Positions 41,149 through 46,673 of a stretch of 46,673 bases of DNA are shown piece by piece. The stretch is from CALEUX01 sp964521525. GTDB taxonomy: Bacteria; Bacteroidota; Bacteroidia; Bacteroidales; Marinilabiliaceae. The notes under the pieces were generated by a model. That model was not told the origin of the DNA and did no database searches. It worked only from the letters and a program-made list of their open reading frames with translations. Position numbers and translations under genes: made by a program. Each line of letters opens with the position of its first letter. The stretch's first letter is position 1. Location: NCBI GenBank assembly GCA_964521525.1, contig CAZFTD010000004.1, positions 1 through 46,673 on the forward strand, given 5' to 3'.

Positions 41149-42351
41149 TTATTCTTTCATGTTAACCGGTTTCGAACTGTTTGGAATTATCAGATTCAGA
41201 ATAACTCCAACAATGGCTGAAAGACCGATACCCGCCATGGAGAAATTTCCAAACTGAATAACGGCACCACCAATACCCACAGTTAAAACAACCGAAATAA
41301 TAACCTGATTGCGTGTTTTGTTCAAATTAACAGCCGAATCCATCAGTGTTTTAATACCCACACTGGCAATCATACCAAACAACAACAACATAATACCGCC
41401 TAAAATACCTGTGGGGATGGATTTTAAAAAGCCACTGATTTTACCAATGAGTGAAAACAATATGGCCGATATGGCTGAGATACGCAAAACCAATGGGTTG
41501 GTAACTTTTGTAAGCGAAATGGCCCCTGTAACTTCCGAATAGGTGGTATTGGGTACGCTACCTATCATACCGGCCAACGAAGTGGCTATGCCATCGCCAA
41601 GCATGGTTCGGTGTAATCCGGGCTGGCGGACAAAATTCTTTTCAGCCACAGCACTAATGGCATACATATCGCCAACGTGTTCAATAACAGGCGCTATGGC
41701 TACAGGAATCATATAAATAATGGCACCCCAATGCAATTCTGGTTTGGAAAAGGTTGGCAATGAAAACCAGGCAGCATCTGTTACTAAAGTGAAATCAACT
41801 TTGCCTAAAATTATAGCGACTATGTATCCAACCAAAATACCCATAAACACAGGTATCAACCTCAGCATTCCACGGGTGAAAACAACCACAGCAATGGCCA
41901 CCATCAGAGAAATGGAAGCCAGTAGCCAGTCTTTTTTCGCCATATCTACACCAACCGATGCCAGTGATAACCCAATAACCATAATTACCGGACCTACTAC
42001 CACCGAAGGAAAAATCTTCTCAATAAACGATATGCCACGGGTTTTAACCAAGGCTGACATGATGCCATAAACCAATCCCACGGCGATAATTCCCGACAAA
42101 GTGCCGGCAAAACCAAACAAACGGGTTGCTTCAATGATTGGTGCAATAAAGGCAAAGCTGCTTCCGAGAAAAACCGGAACCATACCTTTTGTAATCCAAT
42201 GGAAAATTAATGTTCCTACTCCGGCTGAAAAAAGGGCTATTGAAGGGTCAATACCAACCAATAAGGGAACGAGAACCGTTGCGCCAAATGCAACAAAAAG
42301 AAACTGAACTCCTAGAAGGATGTTTTGTGGGAGGTCTTTTATCTGATTCAT
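41149..42351 (-). CDS. uracil/xanthine permease, NCS2 family
   Basis: A 400-residue polytopic nucleobase transporter, about 14 helices. The NCS2 hallmarks are QFLFVAFGATVLVPLLVGID at the N-terminus, IEHVGDMYAIS (substrate/proton-coupling Glu and His), and the family motif SVPNTTYSEVTGAISLTKV. It is probably UraA-like, importing uracil or xanthine with H+. It has its own promoter and is followed, on the same strand, by the repeat tract before the YkgJ operon. Confidence 0.92.
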   Translation of the reverse strand: MNQIKDLPQNILLGVQFLFVAFGATVLVPLLVGIDPSIALFSAGVGTLIFHWITKGMVPVFLGSSFAFIAPIIEATRLFGFAGTLSGIIAVGLVYGIMSALVKTRGISFIEKIFPSVVVGPVIMVIGLSLASVGVDMAKKDWLLASISLMVAIAVVVFTRGMLRLIPVFMGILVGYIVAIILGKVDFTLVTDAAWFSLPTFSKPELHWGAIIYMIPVAIAPVIEHVGDMYAISAVAEKNFVRQPGLHRTMLGDGIATSLAGMIGSVPNTTYSEVTGAISLTKVTNPLVLRISAISAILFSLIGKISGFLKSIPTGILGGIMLLLFGMIASVGIKTLMDSAVNLNKTRNQVIISVVLTVGIGGAVIQFGNFSMAGIGLSAIVGVILNLIIPNSSKPVNMKE

Positions 42352-42367
42352 TAAGAATTTTTATTTG

Positions 42368-42394
42368 CAAATATATAAGATTTTTTGAATCCAA
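42368..42394 (-). promoter_or_regulatory. promoter of the uracil permease gene
   Basis: On the minus strand a TTG at 42394-42392 and TATATTTG at 42375-42368 (perfect TAnnTTTG) are 16 bases apart. Transcription would start about 10 bases before ATG 42351. The heptamer tract upstream therefore lies outside the transcript. The spacing is at the short end of the usual range. Confidence 0.5.
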
Positions 42395-42411
42395 CGAATG
42401 AGAGAGGAGAC

Positions 42412-42515
42412 GGCAGGTGTTAGCTGTTAGCTGTTAGTTGTTAGGTGTTAGCTGTTAGCTGTTAGCTGTTAGCTGTTAGCTGCCAGGAACTAGGAATTAA
42501 CAACTAACAATTTCC
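42412..42515. repeat. heptamer-phased tract upstream of the uracil permease
   Basis: TTAG at 42420, 42427, 42434, 42441, 42448, 42455, 42462, 42469 and 42476, nine in a row at exactly 7 bases (TTAGCTG, TTAGTTG and TTAGGTG words). It continues as CCAGGAA CTAGGAA TTAACAA CTAACAA. Confidence 0.85.
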
Positions 42516-42530
42516 TAAATATAAATTAAC

Positions 42531-42563
42531 AAAAAAACCGGAAAACTAATGCTTCCCGGTTTC
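42531..42563 (-). terminator. intrinsic terminator of gdhA
   Basis: On the minus strand, AAACCGG (42562-42556) pairs with CCGGTTT (42541-42535), loop of 14, followed by a run of T (42538-42531). It lies about 25-55 bases after the gdhA stop codon. Confidence 0.7.
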
Positions 42564-42585
42564 TCTTTATGTTAAACGAATTGGA

Positions 42586-43941
42586 TTATACCAGTCCTTG
42601 AGCCAGCATGGCGTTGGCAACTTTTATAAATCCGCTGATGTTGGCGCCTTTTACATAGTTTACAAAGCCACCATCTTCGGTACCGTTTTTAACGCAAGCG
42701 GCATGGATATTTTTCATGATGGATTGCAAGCGTTGATCAACCTCTTCGGCGGTCCATGAAATGCGCATGGAGTTTTGTGTCATTTCCAACCCTGAGACGG
42801 CTACACCACCAGCGTTGGCTGCTTTGCCTGGGCCGTAAAGTATTTTGTTGTCGAGGAATACTTTTACGGCTTCGGGAGTGGATGGCATATTGGCACCTTC
42901 GGCCACACAGAAACAGCCGTTGCTCACCAGCAACTGGGCATCATCGCCATTGAGTTCGTTTTGGGTAGCACAAGGCAAGGCTATGTCGCACTTGGCTTTC
43001 CATGGACGCTGGTTTTCCCAGTATTCTGCTTCGGGATATTTCTCAACATACTCTTTAATACGACCGCGAATCACATTTTTCAACATCATTACATATTGAA
43101 GTTTTTCGTCGGTGATGCCGTTTTTGTCGTAGATGGTACCATTGGAATCGGAGAGGGTTACCACTTTACCGCCCATTTGATTTACTTTTTGTACTGCATA
43201 CTGGGCCACGTTGCCCGAACCACTGATGGTTACTGTTTTGCCTTTGAAACTATCGTTACGGGTTTTGAGCATTTCAGCAGCAAAATAAGTGGTTCCGTAA
43301 CCGGTAGCTTCCGGACGCAAAGGACTGCCGCCCCAATCTAAACCTTTTCCGGTATATGTTCCGGTAAACTCGTTGCGTAGTTTTTTATACTGTCCGTACA
43401 TAAATCCTACCTCACGACCGCCTACACCAATATCTCCGGCGGGTACATCGGTGTTTGGTCCAATATGACGGTGCAATTCATTCATAAACGACTGACAAAA
43501 TTTCATTACCTCCATATCGGATTTGCCTTTAGGATTGAAATCGGAACCACCTTTACCACCGCCCATTGGCAATGAGGTTAAACTGTTTTTCAAAACCTGT
43601 TCGTAGGCAAGGAATTTTAAAATACCAAGGTTTACTGAAGCATGAAAACGGATACCGCCTTTGTAAGGGCCAATGGCACTGCTCATTTGAACTCTGAAAC
43701 CGCGGTTTATCTGGATTTCTCCACGGTCGTCCAACCATGGAACCCTAAACATAACCACTCTTTCGGGTTCGGTCATTCGCTCAAGAATTTTGTTCTTTAA
43801 AAGAACCGGATTCTCGAGCACAAACGGAGCAAGGCTCTCAATTACTTCATGTACAGCCTGGTGAAATTCCGGCTCGGCTGGGTTTCTGGCTATTACCCCT
43901 GCCATAAAATCATCGATGTAACGCAATACCTGGTTATTCAT
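42586..43941 (-). CDS. gdhA: NADP-specific glutamate dehydrogenase
   Basis: A 451-residue enzyme (from ATG 43941, MNNQVLRYIDDFM) making glutamate from 2-oxoglutarate, ammonium and NADPH. The substrate and catalytic block LPMGGGKGGSDFNPKGKSD contains the active-site lysines. The NADP fold begins near TVTISGSGNVAQYAVQKV, and GGVAVSGLEMTQNS is the typical later motif. The length matches bacterial hexameric GDH of about 447 residues. An ATG 17 codons upstream (43992) would add residues not typical of the family. The long AT-rich leader upstream may hold regulatory sites not resolved here. Confidence 0.95.
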   Translation of the reverse strand: MNNQVLRYIDDFMAGVIARNPAEPEFHQAVHEVIESLAPFVLENPVLLKNKILERMTEPERVVMFRVPWLDDRGEIQINRGFRVQMSSAIGPYKGGIRFHASVNLGILKFLAYEQVLKNSLTSLPMGGGKGGSDFNPKGKSDMEVMKFCQSFMNELHRHIGPNTDVPAGDIGVGGREVGFMYGQYKKLRNEFTGTYTGKGLDWGGSPLRPEATGYGTTYFAAEMLKTRNDSFKGKTVTISGSGNVAQYAVQKVNQMGGKVVTLSDSNGTIYDKNGITDEKLQYVMMLKNVIRGRIKEYVEKYPEAEYWENQRPWKAKCDIALPCATQNELNGDDAQLLVSNGCFCVAEGANMPSTPEAVKVFLDNKILYGPGKAANAGGVAVSGLEMTQNSMRISWTAEEVDQRLQSIMKNIHAACVKNGTEDGGFVNYVKGANISGFIKVANAMLAQGLV

Positions 43942-44207
43942 TCTATAAAGATTAAATAGATTAAGTGATTCTTTGGGATTGTTGCCTTGCATTAAAATAT
44001 AAGTTAAAGATGGGGATTAACTTATAAATTGTTGAAAATTCCTTGATTTTTTAAGAATACTCTAATAAACCGGTAGGAAATTCACATGTAAAGCGATGAC
44101 AAAAATAATGTTTTTCACAATATTTACTTATAAAACCATCAAAAAAAATGAATATTTATAATAAATTATTGCAATAATATTCGGTTTTGTTTTTAAAAAA
44201 TAGTTTG

Positions 44208-44288
44208 AAGGAAGGGGAAAGGCAGAAGGCAGAAGCCAGGAGAATGGAGGCAGGAAACCGGAAGCAGGAAGCCGAAGTGCTAAAGCAC
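44208..44288. repeat. heptamer-phased GA-word tract
   Basis: AAGGCAG AAGGCAG AAGCCAG GAGAATG GAGGCAG GAAACCG GAAGCAG GAAGCCG AAGTGCT, 7-base step. It merges at its right end with the first copy of the TCGCAGA/ATCAGCG composite repeat. Confidence 0.7.
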
Positions 44289-44375
44289 CAGACAATTCGG
44301 CGATTATCAGCGGTTCAATCAGCGTTTATCAGCGAGAAATAACGTGTTCTCTGTTTTCTATGCGTGAAATCAATG
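44289..44375 (+). repeat. composite repeat copy 1 (5'-truncated)
   Basis: Begins with CAGACAATTCGGCG, then ATCAGCG words (three), then GAGAAATAACGTGTTCTCTG and TTTTCTATGCGTGAAATC. The leading TCTCGCAGATTTTCGCAGA part is missing. The same order of modules occurs in four more copies. Confidence 0.75.
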
Positions 44376-44379
44376 TAGG

Positions 44380-44496
44380 TTTCTCGCAGATTTTCGCAGA
44401 AGTATTACGCAGATTTTCGCAGACATTTCGGTGTGAATCAGCGGTTTAATCAGCGAGAAATAACGCGTTTTCTGTTTTCTATGCGTGGAATCAATG
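44380..44496 (+). repeat. composite repeat copy 2
   Basis: TTTCTCGCAGATTTTCGCAG, a second CGCAGATTTTCGCAGA, then GTGTGAATCAGCG and TTTAATCAGCGAGAAATA, ending ATGCGTGGAATCAATG. Complete order of three modules. Confidence 0.75.
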
Positions 44497-44510
44497 TCAT
44501 GCATATTTTT

Positions 44511-44654
44511 TGTTTCTCGCAGCACACCTCATCTCACGTTAACGTATANNNNNNNNNNAGATTTTCGCAGACATTTCGTTGTGAATCAGAGTTTTAATCA
44601 GCGCTAATCAGCGAGAAAAAATGCGTTCTTTGCGCTCTCTGCGCGAAATAATCA
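44511..44654 (+). repeat. composite repeat copy 3, interrupted by the N gap
   Basis: Starts TGTTTCTCGCAG, then runs into unrelated bases and the N stretch, resumes AGATTTTCGCAGACATTTCG, then three ATCAGCG-type words and TGCGTTCTTTGCGCTC. The gap splits the first module. Confidence 0.65.
44549..44558. other. assembly gap (10 N)
   Basis: Ten N inside a repeat copy. The preceding 26 bases (CACACCTCATCTCACGTTAA and on to 44548) break the repeat pattern, as expected where a contig end is joined to another inside a repeat. Sequence length and order across this point are unreliable. Confidence 0.95.
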
Positions 44655-44740
44655 AGAAGCTCAGATGTAATCTCCTAATCTTATAAGTCCTATAAAAATC
44701 TTTTATGCCTTATATGGCAAAAATGCATTTGGGTGATTTT

Positions 44741-44874
44741 GTTTCTCGCAGATTTTCGCAGATATAATACGCAAAACTCGCAGACAATTCGGCGTTTATC
44801 AGCGGTTCAATCAGCGTTAATCAGCGAGAAAAAATGCGTTCTTTGCGTTCATTGCGTTCTTTGCGTGAAATAAT
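44741..44874 (+). repeat. composite repeat copy 4
   Basis: GTTTCTCGCAGATTTTCGCA, TACGCAAAACTCGCAGACAA, ATCAGCG words, GAGAAAAAATGCGTTCTTTG, then two more TTGCGTTC units with a 9-base step. It ends about 60 bases before the GH140-like stop. Confidence 0.75.
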
Positions 44875-44933
44875 TGAAAACGATACGTTTAATCAAAGAA
44901 GGCTCTATTTTGTCGTTGCTGATAATCGATATT

Positions 44934-46448
44934 TTAGTTGCATTTTTGTTTTACAAGTATTAAAAGCCAATCGTTATTGATTCCTGAGGTGAGTGGAGTA
45001 AATGTTTGTTTGCCTGAGAATAAACCCGATAATGAGGAAGAGTTACCTGTACGCGGATTGTACCATTGAGCCTGATAGGTATGTTTTCTTAGTTTAAGTG
45101 TAACAGATTGCCCAACTGATAAGTAGGTGAGTATGTATGAATTGTCTATCGCTTTTGCAGTTCTGATGTGGCAGTCATCGTTACTGTTTGCATTGGCAAT
45201 GATTTTCTGACATGGTTTTAATTGCTCAAAAGGATAAAGTTCAAATATTTTCCTAAAATGGGCGAGGCTTTTAGCTCCCGGTAATTCCATGGCATCGCGC
45301 CAATCGGTGAGACAGGGAATGGCATAACTTCCATTTTTTTCGAACATTTGCCAAATGGCATTGGCCCCATAGGTGTAACCGCATGCTCCCGATAAAAAAT
45401 TCCAATAGGCATGTATCCTGATATCATAATCGGTAAAGAACCCTTTTGCAAAAAATGATCTGTCTGAAATGGTGTTGTCGACATTAAGGTTGAGGGTTTT
45501 GCTTTTATCGGGATTTTGCCAATTGTAATACTCCCAGAATGAAACAGGGATATCTTCATAAGCTGGCTCTGCATCAATAAAAGGTTTACGTGGTTTTGCC
45601 CTGTAAAGAAATGCAGCAAATTGATACACCGGATTGAAGCGTTGATTGTGCCCGCTTTGATACATATTAAAATCAAGAATGGCTTCATTTCTTAACATGC
45701 CGTAAGAAGTAGTGCCTCCTTGTGGGTGGTATGATATTAGGTGTCGGCCACCGTCACCTGCCCGTAATCCCTTTGCCATGGCTGTCCAAATCTCATTTTC
45801 ATGTTTGGTATAAACATTTCTGTCGCCACCCAGAATCCAAACAATCGGTTTTTCTTTGTACCGGTTGCCTAAAAACAACCCATAAGTATAGGCATTTTCC
45901 CGGTTAAAAATAACCTGTTCACCGCCATTTTTATTGGTCACTTTATCGCCCCAGGTGGGTAACATTCCAATAAACAGTCCCGCTTTGTCGGCTTCATTCA
46001 CAATAAAATCAACATGGTTAAAATAGTCAGGGTTGGGGTCTGATGGATTGTTGTTAATCAACGGCAAATGTCCGTAGGCGTTTGGAATAGTTAAGCCACC
46101 CAACTCAGCTAAAACAACTGCCTGAATAATGGTGAATCCTTTGTTGGCTCTGTTTTTTATATATAATTGAGCATCTTCACGGTTTAGCTTATGAAATAAC
46201 TCCCAGGCGGTGTCGCCCAGCCAGAAAAATGGCGTGCCATCGGGTTTTAATAAGAATTTTTTGTTTGTGCTAATGCCCAAAGAGCGTTCCTTTAATGATT
46301 TTTTTCTGGTATTAATCGTAATTATCTTGTAAATAAGGTAGTTTAAAAAGAATTGTTTTGTAATTGTATATTGATTAAATGATCTGGTTTTTCGTTTGAC
46401 GAAATGAATCAAACGGGGTAGGGTGATGGTTTTATTGAGGATTTTCAC
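44934..46448 (-). CDS. DUF4038/GH140-like glycoside hydrolase (apiosidase-like), atypical N-terminus
   Basis: A 504-residue protein. Residues of about 64-400 form a DUF4038 (apiosidase-like) TIM barrel: GTPFFWLGDTAWELFHKLNR, then AVVLAELGGLTIPNAYG, then WILGGDRN (D209) and FIDAEPAYED (E294). By position these match the acid/base and nucleophile reported for the Bacteroides GH140 apiosidase; this is a motif alignment only. A C-terminal beta domain ends in AQWYNPRTGNSSSL (collagen-bind-2-like). No clean signal peptide: the first 60 residues are Lys/Arg-rich, with only a short FFLNYLIYKIITI segment. Family members are usually exported. It is flanked by composite repeats on both sides. Confidence 0.82.
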   Translation of the reverse strand: MKILNKTITLPRLIHFVKRKTRSFNQYTITKQFFLNYLIYKIITINTRKKSLKERSLGISTNKKFLLKPDGTPFFWLGDTAWELFHKLNREDAQLYIKNRANKGFTIIQAVVLAELGGLTIPNAYGHLPLINNNPSDPNPDYFNHVDFIVNEADKAGLFIGMLPTWGDKVTNKNGGEQVIFNRENAYTYGLFLGNRYKEKPIVWILGGDRNVYTKHENEIWTAMAKGLRAGDGGRHLISYHPQGGTTSYGMLRNEAILDFNMYQSGHNQRFNPVYQFAAFLYRAKPRKPFIDAEPAYEDIPVSFWEYYNWQNPDKSKTLNLNVDNTISDRSFFAKGFFTDYDIRIHAYWNFLSGACGYTYGANAIWQMFEKNGSYAIPCLTDWRDAMELPGAKSLAHFRKIFELYPFEQLKPCQKIIANANSNDDCHIRTAKAIDNSYILTYLSVGQSVTLKLRKHTYQAQWYNPRTGNSSSLSGLFSGKQTFTPLTSGINNDWLLILVKQKCN

Positions 46449-46550
46449 GAGTATATAATCTTGTTTTTAATTTGCCAGGTAGCTTTTCGCACATGGGTAA
46501 AGGTTGCCCTAAGCTAACCTTGGATGGTTTCAATTATTAAAGTATTTTCG

Positions 46551-46673
46551 GGTTCTCGCAGATTTTCGCAGAAGTATTACGCAGATTTCCGCAGACATTT
46601 CGTTGTAAATCAGCGTTTTATCAGCGCTAATCGGCGAGAAAAAATGCGTTCTTTGCGTTCTTTGCGTGAAATC
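46551..46673 (+). repeat. composite repeat copy 5, runs to the window edge
   Basis: TTCTCGCAGATTTTCGCAGA, TACGCAGATTTCCGCAGACA, ATCAGCG words, then GAGAAAAAATGCGTTCTTTG, TTCTTTGCGTGAAATC. Same orientation as copies 1-4, on the upstream side of the GH140-like gene. Confidence 0.75.

Noticed and set aside
37725..42515. CRISPR array
   Set aside because: The repeat unit is 7 bases with no spacers; there are no cas genes.
44375..44933. Small genes in the repeat region downstream of the GH140-like gene
   Set aside because: Only composite repeats and a gap. Frames are short and inconsistent between copies.

Overview
This window comes from a Bacteroidota genome, probably a Marinilabiliales/Prolixibacteraceae-type free-living anaerobe. 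That placement is an inference. It rests on a large TonB-dependent receptor with an N-terminal carboxypeptidase-like domain, an ileS - DksA-like - lspA gene order, a DUF6588 protein, a DUF4038/GH140-type apiosidase-like gene, weak Shine-Dalgarno sequences, and promoter boxes of the Bacteroidota form TAnnTTTG. No rRNA, tRNA, CRISPR array or intact insertion sequence was found.

Layout. 1-5 kb: a broken membrane protein, ornithine aminotransferase (rocD) and a TonB-dependent receptor. 5-11 kb: a D-2-hydroxyacid dehydrogenase, then ileS, a DksA-like regulator and lspA. 11-16 kb: a PgpH-like 7TM-HD phosphodiesterase, an NlpC/P60 peptidase, a NUDIX hydrolase, a WbqC-family protein and a LapA-domain protein. 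16-20 kb: a tight four-gene minus-strand operon (SIS isomerase, phosphohexomutase, isochorismatase-like hydrolase, PfkB kinase) with a 134-bp inverted-repeat element at its 3' end. 20-30 kb: YjbQ, a HAD phosphatase, a B3/B4-domain protein, an MBL hydrolase with a YhcH-family partner, an RRM protein, a GNAT with an M3 peptidase lipoprotein, a SPOR protein and a DUF6588 protein. 30-36 kb, the most decayed part: an aminotransferase pseudogene, a nitroreductase with no ATG, an adhesin-like DUF2807 protein, a tiny zinc ribbon, a glycosyltransferase, a dead toxin-antitoxin pair and a 128-bp hairpin element. 36-44 kb: a MATE transporter, two more glycosyltransferases, a YkgJ / nucleotidyltransferase pair, a uracil permease and gdhA. 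44-46.7 kb: a GH140-like gene flanked by long composite repeats and a 10-N assembly gap.

The most unusual signal lies between genes. About sixteen intergenic tracts are built from degenerate 7-base words kept in register. Examples are TTAGCTG/TTAGTTG, AACACCT, GCCCTAT/GCTCTAC and GGCAGAA/AACCGGA. The word classes follow a fixed order, and the TTAG/CTAA class lies nearest the start codon of the adjacent gene wherever one is present. TTAG holds TAG on one strand and TAA on the other, and 7 is coprime to 3, so these tracts place stop codons in all six frames. A different 120-150 bp composite repeat, with TCGCAGA, ATCAGCG and TTTGCGT modules, occurs five times around the GH140-like gene.

Most genes are housekeeping. 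The cell-surface and polysaccharide genes (glycosyltransferases, phosphohexomutase, SIS isomerase, WbqC) fit envelope glycan synthesis. The sugar kinase, YhcH protein and apiosidase-like gene fit growth on plant or algal polysaccharides. Function calls come from motif reading only; no database search was run.
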